A stretch of 64,000 nucleotides of DNA from Flammeovirgaceae bacterium UBA2366 (GTDB lineage: Bacteria > Bacteroidota > Bacteroidia > Cytophagales > Cyclobacteriaceae), in NCBI GenBank assembly GCA_002344065.1, contig DDTK01000014.1, positions 1-64,000 on the forward strand, written 5' to 3'. Positions 34,788 to 45,000 of this stretch are shown piece after piece; position 1 is the first letter of the stretch; each line of letters opens with the position of its first letter. Below the pieces are notes generated by a model. That model saw only the letters and a list, made by a program, of their open reading frames with translations, did not search any database and was not told where the DNA came from. The translations under genes and the position numbers were made by a program.

Positions 34788-36892
34788 ACTTACTTGAAAT
34801 CAACAATTTGTTGAGGCAAAATGCTATCAATCCACAGAATGCATTTTCTGTGATAAAATCAATTGCCAACAATCTTAATCAAAAGAATGAAGTCTATTTA
34901 CAGGAAGTCATTCTTCGAGTTATTGAACAGCGTGAAATGTTTGGAAACTACCAATCTATCATAAATGATTTTGCCAGAGAAATTGGACTCTTTCCATATC
35001 TTGACCCTGAAGAATTAAATCTTGCTGATAAAATTGCGTATGAATTTCACCGACCTGATGGAGTTGAACAGGACAATATCGTTTTTCATAGAGCACAAGC
35101 AAGGGTATATTTTGAATTGCTTGATGGTAAAAATGTAATTCTTAGTGCTCCAACGAGTTTTGGTAAAAGTCTTGTGATTGATACAATTATTGCAACGGAA
35201 CGATTCAAAAACATTGCAATAGTATTACCGACCATTGCTTTGATTGATGAAACAAGAAAAAGACTTTCACGATTTAGAGACCGTTACAAAATCATTACTC
35301 ACTCAACTCAATCGGTAAGCGATAGAAATATTTTCGTCCTAACTCAAGAACGAGTTATGGAAATTGTAAACGAAGTTGATATTGACTTTTTTGTCATTGA
35401 TGAGTTTTATAAAATTCAACCCACCCCACAAGACCAAGAAAGAAGCATTATATTAAATCAGGCATTTTACAAACTATTAAAAAAGGGCGGGCAATTCTAT
35501 TTATTAGGCCCTAACATTGAAAACATAAATTCAAAAGTATTTCCTGAAAATGTTGAAATAAACTTCATCAAAACGGACTATAAAACTGTTATCACAGAGA
35601 AAATTAAAGTTGCCGTTCCTACAACTGACGAGGATGCCCTTTTAAACTTATGTGCTGAGTTAACAGAGCCAACTTTGATTTATTGTAAATCCCCAAAAAG
35701 TGCAAACAAGGTTGCAAAACTCCTTTTTGATTCGGGAAAATTCAAAACAAATCAGAACAACGAAAGTGCAATTGAATGGTTAGAAGAAGAATATCATCCG
35801 CTTTGGTTTCTTCCTAAAGCATTGAAATACGGTATTGGTATTCACCACGGTAAAATCCCACGAGCTATTTCTCAGTTTGCCGTAAAAGCATTTAATGAAG
35901 ATAAGCTCCAATTTTTAGTTTGCACAAGCACCCTTATTGAAGGCGTAAACACAAAAGCTAAAAATGTAATCATCTACGACAACAAAGTTGCCAACGAGAA
36001 ATTTGACTTCTTTACCTTCAATAATATTTGTGGCAGAAGTGGCAGAATGTTTCAGCATTTTATCGGCAGAGTATTTCTGTTTCATGAACCACCAAACGAA
36101 GAACTACCATTGGTAGATTTTTCATTATTCAGCCAAACTGATGAAGTGCCTGAGAAATTACTGATGCAAATGGATAATGATGACCTAAGTGAAAAGTCAA
36201 GAGAAAGAATTAAAAATCTAGCTCAAAATGGCATTCTGAATATCGAAATCATAAAAGCTAATTCAAATATTGAGCCTCAAAATCAAATTTCATTGGCTAA
36301 AGAAATTCGTGAAAATCCAAGACTTTATAAGTTCCTTAATTGGAAATCTTTTCCTGACCGTTTTCAAACACAGGTAATTTGCGATTTGATATTTCGTCAT
36401 TTCATTGGAAAACCACAACCTTTAGTCCTATCTGCAAAACAATTAGCTTTTAGGATTAATCGTTTAAGGGCTGTGAGAACAGTAAGAGGAATGATAGATG
36501 CTGAAATAATAGGCAAGACTGATGCTGAAGATATTAATGAAACTATTGAAGATGTGCTGAAATTCACAAGAGACTGGATTCAATACTATTTTCCAATTTA
36601 TTTGATGGCTTTAGATAGAATCCAAAAAGAGATTTATTCGGAAATGAGGCTTGAACCCGGTGACTTCTCATATTTTGCAACACAAATTGAATGCTTATTT
36701 ACTGACCCTTTGTTTGTGGCTTTAGACGAATATGGCATTCCATTGCAGACAAGTAACAAGATTAAAGAAAGTCTTGACACTAATGGTAACCTTGACTATT
36801 TACTTGACCAAATCAGGATTTTACCAATTGAAAGTCTGAACATTTCACAATTTGAAAAAGAACTTTTAACCGATGCACAAAATCAAGTATAA
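34772..36892 (+). CDS. hamB: Hachiman defence helicase HamB
   Basis: 706 residues, superfamily 2 helicase of Ski2-like type. Walker A is SAPTSFGKSLVID (Lys132), motif II is FVIDEFYKI (Asp210-Glu211), motif V lies in CTSTLIEGVNTKAKNVIIYD, and motif VI is NNICGRSGRMFQHFIGRVFLF. An N-terminal helical region (1-105) and a long C-terminal helical part (about 450-706) complete the HamB layout. In studied systems HamB forms a complex with HamA and scans DNA. The ATG lies within the end of hamA, so translation is coupled. No terminator follows at once; a 367-base spacer leads to a convergent gene. Confidence 0.88.
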   Translation: MAENLNLLEINNLLRQNAINPQNAFSVIKSIANNLNQKNEVYLQEVILRVIEQREMFGNYQSIINDFAREIGLFPYLDPEELNLADKIAYEFHRPDGVEQDNIVFHRAQARVYFELLDGKNVILSAPTSFGKSLVIDTIIATERFKNIAIVLPTIALIDETRKRLSRFRDRYKIITHSTQSVSDRNIFVLTQERVMEIVNEVDIDFFVIDEFYKIQPTPQDQERSIILNQAFYKLLKKGGQFYLLGPNIENINSKVFPENVEINFIKTDYKTVITEKIKVAVPTTDEDALLNLCAELTEPTLIYCKSPKSANKVAKLLFDSGKFKTNQNNESAIEWLEEEYHPLWFLPKALKYGIGIHHGKIPRAISQFAVKAFNEDKLQFLVCTSTLIEGVNTKAKNVIIYDNKVANEKFDFFTFNNICGRSGRMFQHFIGRVFLFHEPPNEELPLVDFSLFSQTDEVPEKLLMQMDNDDLSEKSRERIKNLAQNGILNIEIIKANSNIEPQNQISLAKEIRENPRLYKFLNWKSFPDRFQTQVICDLIFRHFIGKPQPLVLSAKQLAFRINRLRAVRTVRGMIDAEIIGKTDAEDINETIEDVLKFTRDWIQYYFPIYLMALDRIQKEIYSEMRLEPGDFSYFATQIECLFTDPLFVALDEYGIPLQTSNKIKESLDTNGNLDYLLDQIRILPIESLNISQFEKELLTDAQNQV

Positions 36893-37259
36893 AGACAGCC
36901 AACGCACAGGTGTAAGCAGATTTGCAAGCCCCGCAAGCCCAAGCATCCCGCCACGGGCTGGACAAAAGAGCTTCCACCTTTCCCACGCAGACAAAATTGA
37001 AACCGTTTACGGTTCACGAACACTTATAAAAAACAATTATGGAGTGAGTAATTAAAAAAAATCTCCTCCCCTTCTGAAAATAAAAAATACGAGTTGGGAC
37101 TGAACTCAGCTGACGAACAAAGACCCGTCTATCAATTTCCCACCGCGCTGCACCCAAAAAAATATAACCCACGCTTTTGGCACTCGCCATTGCCACACAC
37201 TCCATCGCAACACCTAAACAATGGCAAGAGCCAAACCCAACCACACCAAAAAATATATT
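36893..37259. other. Spacer after the defence island
   Basis: This 367-base stretch, between convergent genes, contains no credible gene. It begins with C-rich words (CAGCCAACGCAC, CCGCCACGGGCTGGACA) unlike the AT-rich hamB and includes a short ACCGTTTACGGT palindrome near 37002-37013. It ends with the imperfect palindrome at 37175-37246. A frame of 60 codons starting in the hamB end is not supported. Confidence 0.5.
37175..37246. repeat. Right flanking imperfect palindrome of the defence island
   Basis: TTTGGCACTCGCCATTG (from 37176) pairs with CAATGGCAAGAGCCAAA (37219-37235) at 15 of 17 positions. It is the same orientation as the left copy at 26705-26776 and about 75% alike when aligned with one gap. 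Its position between hamB and the unrelated permease marks the right edge of the island. Confidence 0.55.
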
Positions 37260-40200
37260 CTAATTGTCAGTATGTACATCTATCAGTTTTACTAATGGGT
37301 CAACAGCGATTAGACCAGGTACTTCATCAACCTCAACAGTAAGTGTGTTGTTGATCGCATGGACAAAATGCTTCTTTAGATGCAAAACACTACCACGGCT
37401 GGAATAGATTCCTATTTCAATATAGTCCTTTAGGGGCAACGAATTAACAGTTGCATGGCCATCCCGGTGGGTAAGTGTTTCACCGTTTGAATCTTCAAAC
37501 ACTTTTTGACTGTTTACCGAACGAAATTTGGTGACTGTAAAATTTATAGCTACCTGATACTTGCCGGTTGGCAATTTGGTAATCGTATAGTCTTTAAGCC
37601 GATTATCATACAACGTTACGGTCTCAAAAAGATCGTGAATCAAATACGATAATGAATCGGGTGTGGCTTGCCGAAGATACTCCACCATTTCCAGCGGTAT
37701 AGTATAGGGTGCGTGTTGAAGTTTTACTTTTTCCAGGTAAGCCCGAAGTGCCAGATTCAATTTCTCTTCTCCCAAAAAATCCCGCAAGGCATATAGTGCC
37801 AACGATCCCTTCTGATAGAAAATGTAGGACTTATCGAGTCCGGAATTTTCGATCAAGGGCTCCTCGTTCTCATCTTCAACTCTTCTTTTCAAATAAATAT
37901 CCAGGGCTTTCCTTCGAAAAAGTTTGCCTTTTTCTTTGCCGTATGTTTGTTCCAGCACACAAAGTGAAATGTATTCGGCCATACTTTCCGTAATCATTCT
38001 GCTTCCATTTACATTTGCAGGAATCACCTGATGCCCCCACCATTGATGAGCGAGTTCATGCGATGCCCCCAGAAAACTTACGTTCAAGGCCAACGGATTG
38101 CTTTCGTCAATATCCATCACAAAACTTCGCTCCGATACCGGAATGGTATTGGCAAATGACTGTGCAAAGTCACCTGTCTTTCTGGAGTATTCAATAATCC
38201 TTACCTGCTTGTGCTGATAAGGACTAAAGTACTTTTCGCAATAGGCCAGTGTCGCCTTTAGACCGTTCATCATGTGCGTAAGGTTATAGACATGCGCGGG
38301 ATGATAGTAAATTTCCAGGGGCATATTTTGATATGAGTCTCGTAACACCTGGTAGCGGCCGGATGTAAAGGCAAAGTCGTTGGTTACGTGGCTGGTGGAT
38401 TGATACTGAAAAAAGTTTCGATTATCTGTGTTCCATTGCTTTATCAGGTACCCCGGTGCCAGCGCGATCTGATTAGATGAAGTACTCACAGTGGCCTGAA
38501 AGGAAATGTAATCGGAATCGATGGAGCGGTAATGGTTTTGTCGCGCGAGGCTGTCGTTGGGGTCACCTCGCAGAGAAGATGAATAATAGCCAAGTCCGGG
38601 ATAGATGAGTGAGGTAATAAAGGTACCATTCTTTAGTACCGGAGAATTTTGAAACAGCCCACTATTGGGAATGTTCCTCACACAAAAGGAAAGATGCAAA
38701 CTGTCTCCAGGTGCAAGCGGGTGCTTTAGTCGGTTCACATCAAATTTTGCGATCGTATCTTTTAAAAGGGTTTCATAGTCCGCATCCAGGTTATATTCGG
38801 TAAACGCATCGTGCGAGTAATTGACCAGCAACGTGTCGATGTACTGGTTCGATTTATTGAGAAGCGTGAATATACCAGTTGACTCAAATGATTCTTTCTC
38901 AGGAAACAAATGCATGGTTACCGCCACGTTGATAATGCGGGGCTGAATAAAGTTCTTAAGATGTCCATACTTTTTATCAGCCGATCGGTTGATCTGACTT
39001 CGCATTGTCTCGTGGGGTGCATGAAAAGCATTTTCAATTCGATGGATCATAAAACCAGTAGCAATGACCATAACGGCACCAATCGCAACAGCCAGTCCTA
39101 ACCTGCCTCTTACTTTTTGACTTGCCATGTTTATTCTTGCCCGCAGTGTGGTGTTCGTTCCTCGCGACCACCCGATAACCGTTCCAAGAAATAAGAGTAC
39201 ACCAACCAGCAACCAATAGCCCTTCAGTATAAAATATGGGATCAACGAGTAGCCATGCCCGTTCATATCTGAGTAGTTCAGGAAAAAGCCGGGTTCTATA
39301 TCCTGATTGAAGTGAAATACATGTGAGCGAAGGCCGATCATCTCCAATTGAGAAACACCAAAGAAACCGAGGATCAGCATAAACAAACCCACATAGGAAT
39401 GGGCTATAAGGGTATGAACACAAACGGCTGCGAGCGTCCAGACAATAAATCCAATAAGATGGATGACCAGCAGATCAAAAAGGTAGTGACCGATTTCAAA
39501 GGTATAATATCCCGAATAGGCCTGTACCGCAATGCCTGACACAAAGATGATGGCTAATAAAACCAATTGCATTTTTACCAGCGCCAGCACCTTAGAAAGT
39601 GCAAACACTACATCACTCACAGGGGTAACATCCAACAGCTCATGCATGCGGGTGTTTCGCCCACGATGAATTAAAACACCCGCATATAAAAACGTGAGAA
39701 AATTGACCAACAGTGAAAAGAAGAAAATGGGAAACGCCAGCATGACCCACGTGACCGGAAGAATTCGGGTTTCATAGGGTGGATTCATTTGCGTGAGCAG
39801 GACAACAATAAATATCCCCCCAGCCAAGGCCATGCTGATAAATGAACCACTGCGAATGATGTACTTAAAGTCGATGTGTGAAAGCCTCCATAACAGCCGT
39901 AATTGATGAACCCAGTTAAAATTAATAACTACAGTCGACAACTTTATTCTGATAAGACTTCCAAAGTTGTTTTTCGTATTGCGTGTGGACCTGGATTTAT
40001 AAGCGAATAAATTCCAACCGTGTTGGCTAAAAGAAAAATTCAGATAAGCCAGACCCAGCGATGCACACCCAATCAGCCACCAAAGCAGCCGGTTAAATAA
40101 GATGAGCTCTGAGAAGGGAAGTGGATTTTTGTTTTGTTCTTCCAGTGTCCAGTCCTTGGTTGTAAGAAGGGTTGCTGTTTCGCCTAGTGGTTCAAACAGT

Positions 40201-40823
40201 GCAACTATGAACGTGCCGGAGTTACCTGCTATTCTAAAGACCAATTCCCGACCGATCAACAATAAAGTAATGGCAATAAAGCCTGTATAGATATTGCGCG
40301 AAAGCACCACCAGGACAAATACCAGACTTCCAAAAAGAAAAATATTGGGAAGAAGATAGTGAGTGTATAACTGCAAGTACGTTTCCGCCCCGGTTTCCAC
40401 AAGCAACTCCTGATGGGTTCCTGGCAACTGCGTTCCGAAATAGAGACCCAAAACAGTCACAGCCGCAATAATCAATACCATCGTGAGCGAACTCAGAAAT
40501 TTTGCTGCCAGATAATCCCATTTAGTAAACGGGAACGTGTACATGACCTGGTAGGCCCGACTCTTAAAATCCCGATAAATTGAATTTCCAATGATGGCCG
40601 GAACAATAAAGAGAATGAGTTTATTGAACAGGATGATGAAAGTATACAGACTCAGCGGAGAATCAGCCACACGCTGTCCACTGGCCGCATCAAAGAGTCC
40701 CGCACTCGCCCCCATCAGCAATACAGCCAGGAGTAAAAGGATGACTGAAAAAATATAGATGGTTGGATTCCTAAACCAGTACTTTAGTTCGAACCAGAAG
40801 ATAGACGCGAACATATTATGCAT
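37260..40823 (-). CDS. ABC-2 permease fused to an M1-family aminopeptidase
   Basis: 1187 residues. The first ~590 contain two blocks of membrane helices of the ABC-2 type (FWFELKYWFRNPTIYIFSVILLL at the start, then a second set from about 320). The C-terminal half is an extracytoplasmic M1 metallopeptidase: HELAH in GASHELAHQWWGHQV (about residues 922-926) with the third zinc ligand in TESMAEY some 20 residues on. The usual GxMEN exopeptidase motif is not obvious. The start at 40823 overlaps the upstream ATPase stop by eight bases; ATG 40814 is also possible. With the ATPase it forms an exporter whose substrate may be processed by the fused peptidase. This fusion is known in Bacteroidota. Confidence 0.88.
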   Translation of the reverse strand: MHNMFASIFWFELKYWFRNPTIYIFSVILLLLAVLLMGASAGLFDAASGQRVADSPLSLYTFIILFNKLILFIVPAIIGNSIYRDFKSRAYQVMYTFPFTKWDYLAAKFLSSLTMVLIIAAVTVLGLYFGTQLPGTHQELLVETGAETYLQLYTHYLLPNIFLFGSLVFVLVVLSRNIYTGFIAITLLLIGRELVFRIAGNSGTFIVALFEPLGETATLLTTKDWTLEEQNKNPLPFSELILFNRLLWWLIGCASLGLAYLNFSFSQHGWNLFAYKSRSTRNTKNNFGSLIRIKLSTVVINFNWVHQLRLLWRLSHIDFKYIIRSGSFISMALAGGIFIVVLLTQMNPPYETRILPVTWVMLAFPIFFFSLLVNFLTFLYAGVLIHRGRNTRMHELLDVTPVSDVVFALSKVLALVKMQLVLLAIIFVSGIAVQAYSGYYTFEIGHYLFDLLVIHLIGFIVWTLAAVCVHTLIAHSYVGLFMLILGFFGVSQLEMIGLRSHVFHFNQDIEPGFFLNYSDMNGHGYSLIPYFILKGYWLLVGVLLFLGTVIGWSRGTNTTLRARINMASQKVRGRLGLAVAIGAVMVIATGFMIHRIENAFHAPHETMRSQINRSADKKYGHLKNFIQPRIINVAVTMHLFPEKESFESTGIFTLLNKSNQYIDTLLVNYSHDAFTEYNLDADYETLLKDTIAKFDVNRLKHPLAPGDSLHLSFCVRNIPNSGLFQNSPVLKNGTFITSLIYPGLGYYSSSLRGDPNDSLARQNHYRSIDSDYISFQATVSTSSNQIALAPGYLIKQWNTDNRNFFQYQSTSHVTNDFAFTSGRYQVLRDSYQNMPLEIYYHPAHVYNLTHMMNGLKATLAYCEKYFSPYQHKQVRIIEYSRKTGDFAQSFANTIPVSERSFVMDIDESNPLALNVSFLGASHELAHQWWGHQVIPANVNGSRMITESMAEYISLCVLEQTYGKEKGKLFRRKALDIYLKRRVEDENEEPLIENSGLDKSYIFYQKGSLALYALRDFLGEEKLNLALRAYLEKVKLQHAPYTIPLEMVEYLRQATPDSLSYLIHDLFETVTLYDNRLKDYTITKLPTGKYQVAINFTVTKFRSVNSQKVFEDSNGETLTHRDGHATVNSLPLKDYIEIGIYSSRGSVLHLKKHFVHAINNTLTVEVDEVPGLIAVDPLVKLIDVHTDN

Positions 40824-41691
40824 CTTTTTTCAGTGCAATGAAATACGCGTCCGCTAATTCCGGCTCGGCAGGCTGGAAATGTTCGGTGGGCTGGCTATCG
40901 GCATGAACGCGTACGTGAATCTTTTGGTCGTCCACATATGTAGATGACAATACCGGCCAGGCAGATTCGATGGCCTCCAGTTCATCTCTTGAAATATGGA
41001 TAGCCCAAATTTTCCCGGCTAGTTCCTTCGTGGCATTACGTGGTGTTGTCTGTTGTAAAATCCTGCCGCCATTCATTATCGCCATTTCTTTGCACAAATC
41101 TTTTACATCGTCCACAATGTGTGTCGAGAAAATGATCGTAGCCGTTAAGGCCAGTTCACGCAATACATTTAAAAAGCGATTTCGTTCTGCAGGGTCCAGG
41201 CCTGCGGTGGGCTCATCGACAATAATCAGTTGCGGATTATTCAGCATCAGTTGCGCAATACCAAAGCGTTGTTTCATCCCACCCGAGTATCCGGCCACAT
41301 GCTTTTTTCTTACTTCATACAAGTTGGTGAGTTCAAGTACTTCCTGCACACGCTTTTTGCGATCTGACCTGGAGTCGACTCCTTTCAGAATAGCGAAGTA
41401 GTCTAATAAATCTTCGGCTGAGATAGCGGGATACACACCAAACTCCTGTGGCAGATAGCCCAGTGTTCTGCGCAGCCGCATGGGCTCCTGCAGCACATTA
41501 ATGGAATCAAAAAAAACTGTGCCCCGATCAGGCAATTGTAAAGTAGCCAACGTGCGCATGAGCGATGATTTCCCCGCACCATTTGGCCCCAGCAACCCAA
41601 ACATGCCCATTCCAATATGGAGAGAGAGATCGTCCAGTGCCTTTACCCCATTGGAATACGTTTTAGATACATTTGAAATGGCTATTCCCAT
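40816..41691 (-). CDS. ABC transporter ATP-binding protein
   Basis: 291 residues with all nucleotide-binding motifs: Walker A GPNGAGKSSL near residue 37, Q-loop in GYLPQEFGVYP, signature YSGGMKQR, Walker B LIIVDEPTAGLD, and the switch histidine in FSTHIVDD. The last ~60 residues form a small accessory domain of the type found in drug and polypeptide exporters. It is the first gene of a two-gene minus-strand operon and overlaps the permease-peptidase gene, which is clearly its partner. The 359-base region upstream holds its promoter, which I could not place. Confidence 0.93.
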   Translation of the reverse strand: MGIAISNVSKTYSNGVKALDDLSLHIGMGMFGLLGPNGAGKSSLMRTLATLQLPDRGTVFFDSINVLQEPMRLRRTLGYLPQEFGVYPAISAEDLLDYFAILKGVDSRSDRKKRVQEVLELTNLYEVRKKHVAGYSGGMKQRFGIAQLMLNNPQLIIVDEPTAGLDPAERNRFLNVLRELALTATIIFSTHIVDDVKDLCKEMAIMNGGRILQQTTPRNATKELAGKIWAIHISRDELEAIESAWPVLSSTYVDDQKIHVRVHADSQPTEHFQPAEPELADAYFIALKKDA

Positions 41692-42050
41692 GGTTTTTTA
41701 TTGGTAGGTTGGTTTCGAGACGATCATTACAGCCTTTTGTTACAGACTATATTTATAACAAGTCTACCCCAAAGCGGTACATATGGCAAAGCCCGCACAA
41801 TCCGACTCGCGAAACCAAAGGTTCGCCAATAGTGCCGCACAACCAATTCTATAAAGTTATACCTGATATAACGACTGACCTAAATTTCCAGTAGGAAGGA
41901 TCCATACAGCTAACAAAGTGGTTTATTTAATGACGGGATACTGTGTCGCCCGTAGTGTCAACAGGTTTATTTATATTCGTGTAGGCGGACAAATCCTACG
42001 GATTTATAAGCCACTAAACAAACCCAAAACGTTATTATTGAACTTCAATC
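41692..42050. other. Spacer upstream of the ABC operon
   Basis: 359 bases between two minus-strand genes with no credible reading frame. It should contain the ABC operon promoter and the 3' end of the C25 peptidase message. The only clear structure is the hairpin at 41991-42005. Confidence 0.45.
41991..42005. repeat. Isolated REP-like hairpin
   Basis: AAATCC and GGATTT form a 6-bp stem around TAC, followed by ATAAGCC. The shape (AATCC, three-base loop, GGATT) resembles the tip hairpins of the 31.0-kb array, including a nearby TTTAT arm. It may be an orphan half-unit, but is too short to be certain. Confidence 0.35.
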
Positions 42051-45000
42051 TTACCGCAACAACAACACCTTACCATTTGCACCCATCAACGGCTGACCGT
42101 CTTTCATTACCGTAAGTCTGTAAATATAAAGTCCACCCGGTAGTTCATGGCCTTGATCATCTGTTCCGTTCCAGATTACACGGTTGGTACCGATATAAAA
42201 TTGTGCTACTTCAAATGAAGCAACCGGTGTGCCTGTAATCGAAACAAGTTGCAGGCGGGCAAAATCCGGTATAATGTCACCCGTAATAACCAAGTCGAAG
42301 CGCACATCTGTTGGTGATGGATTAGGGTAAGGTGTCAACATGACTATACCGGTTTCATACGTAACCTCAAACTGAACAGCATACGGAATCATACCACTGC
42401 TGTTGTTGCGCACATCGCGCGCCTCAACGGCCAAGGTATAGATACCTTCCGGTAAATTTTCTGGTGTAAATACAATGCGGAAGCGCTCGCTATCGGTCTG
42501 AGGAAACCACACGACATCGTCCCGATCGAAGGTAATGTCTGTAGCGGTGGTGGCACCCGGCCAGGTAAGCCTGATTTTCATACCTTCGGTATCTGTCTTT
42601 TTGATAAATGAATTATCATCCCAAAGGGTGATCACAATTTCAGGATTAGGGGAAATAAAATCGCCACTTCTTAAATAGCGCCCATCCACCGTTACTTCCA
42701 GTACCGGGTTAAATACATCGGCTTGTACATTGAGGTAGCCGCTCAGCTTGAGGACATTATTTTCGTAGTACTGTTCGGGTACCAAACGTGGATTCACAAA
42801 AACATTCACATCATTCAAACCCGATTTGTTCAGAGTTTCTACATCCAGAAAGAAAGAAGTTGTTACCCCCGGCTCAGGCGCTTTAATTTTCGTGACACGA
42901 TGTTCAGTCATACGATTAGCCTGGTTGAATATTTCAAATTGAACAGTCAGGGAATCGGTAAATGTCTTCTGTGAAATATTTTTAAATCCATACGAGCCTG
43001 TCCACACCTCCCCTTCCTGCAACTGCTGTTGCTCCTTTAAGCCGTTGAACACCAACACACCTTCAGCCACCGGGGTATAGAACACCAGCCACTTTTTTAA
43101 TTGCGGAGGCGTGAGGTTTATCACATCATCAGTCTTGAAAATGATTTTCAAATACGGATAATCAGCGGCTTCAATAAAGGAAAGATCAACTGTGCCGGTT
43201 ACATCGTTCAGCAATACTTGCTCATCACCGGTTAAGGTTGAACCTATAACATCAAAACTATAAACATCCGTTTGTGGAAGTTCGGATACCAACGCTTGTG
43301 TTACCAGGCTTTGCCATGCGCTGGCCGGACCAATTAGCGTGGTAGTCATGGTGCCGGAATCAAATCTTCCGGTAATGGTTCCGCTAACTTGCAGTTCCTG
43401 CTGATTAACAGGAGCAGCAATGGGTTTGAAGATACGGGCAGAACCCGGTGCTGTTCCTTTCTTACCAAAAATTACTATAGGTTCACCCGGCTGTATAGCA
43501 TTAAGTTGTGCTGCAGAAATTCCCAAAGCTTCAAATTGTTGTTTGATTGAAACCGACCACAACGCCACACCCGGATCACCTATGGTGAACAATACAACAG
43601 AATCTCCTTCGGGCACATTGATCATGTACTGAAAAATATCATTCCCTAAACCGGTTTGTAATTGTGCTGCGGTAAAACTGTTAATTACCTGAGGACGTCT
43701 GCCGCACGCACGACCATCAAACGGATTGAAGAGCACGGCCGTGTAGGGAATGGTGGATTGTTTATCGAAGGCAATCAGGTTAATGGTATTGTCGCGGCAC
43801 TTTATACCGAGATCCGCTGGGTTGTACTCGGCATTGTTGATTTTAACCGAAACATCGGTATGCAGTGCAGGATGGTCAGCACCATAGGTAAGAATATCAA
43901 AATTCAACACCGACTCCACGTATCCGAAGGTGCGAAGCTGTGGATCCTGCACTAATCCGAACGATTGATTTTTTGCATACTGCGGAAAGTGAAGTTGTGC
44001 CCAGCCTTCGGGTGAGTTGTTGATAAAGGTAAAGGATGAGTTGACCCACTCAGCTACTTCACCTTCCTGTGGTTCTTTAAACCTTGTGCGCCAGTAATAA
44101 GCCAGAGAATCCTGCGCAAGCAAATTCAGCGATTGTTCACCAATAACACCATTTACCGTAAAGGATTTTTTATACGGACTGTTAAACGTACTCACCGTAT
44201 CTACCTCCACTTCAAAATTGCGGGCAGCACCCAAAATGTCCGTACTGGAAAAGGTGAGCGTTGTAGTGGACTGATTTACGATGGCATAGTCGTATGGGAA
44301 AAGATTTTTTGTAACGTTAAGCGGAATGAAAAGATTAAAGCTCGCTGAATTGTTTTCGGTATTCAGTTCAGGCAAGAGACCAAAAGGGTCAACTTCAATC
44401 TGGAAGATATTATTTCCAAAACCTTTGTTACGTTCCTGACGAATAGTGAACGCTAACGTATCGCGATAGAGAACAGGTGGATACAAGGTATCGTATGTTT
44501 GCGTTGAATTATCATTGAAGATGCGGGTAACACGAACGTGAACGGAGTCCTCTTTTGCGCGACCAAAATTTTGTGTGATGATATTGAGGGTAAAAGATTC
44601 ACGTAATGCAGTAATGGGTTCGCCATCAGTCGATTCAGCAAATACGTTATTGTTATTTACTTCGTAGTCGGGCTTGGCCGCTCCAAAAACATTTACGGCC
44701 GGGTCGCCAAGCAATAACATCTGGCTTACTTGCGTGAGATTACCTTCGCTTGGAAACTGAGTTTCCATATAGCGTTTGGCCACTTCCCTTTGAATGTCAC
44801 CCACGCCCTTGCGAATGAAAACAGAATCTGCAAAAGCAACACGATAAAAGAAATCAGAATAAAGTCGCAGTGTGTTAGCATACCCAAACGAAGTATGCGC
44901 CATAAACCCAGTAGCTCCTTTATTGGCAGCCAGCACCCAATCTTCACCAAAACGAATGGCTGTGGTGAAAAAATCAGCTGCGTTGCAACCATTAATTAGA

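Noticed and set aside
36873..37055. 60-codon frame after hamB
   Set aside because: Starts inside hamB in another frame and runs into C-rich spacer repeats; no coding character.
26456..37259. Prophage or integrative element
   Set aside because: No integrase, phage structural, replication or conjugation gene is present; only the RM, Bro-N, RAYT and Hachiman genes are seen.
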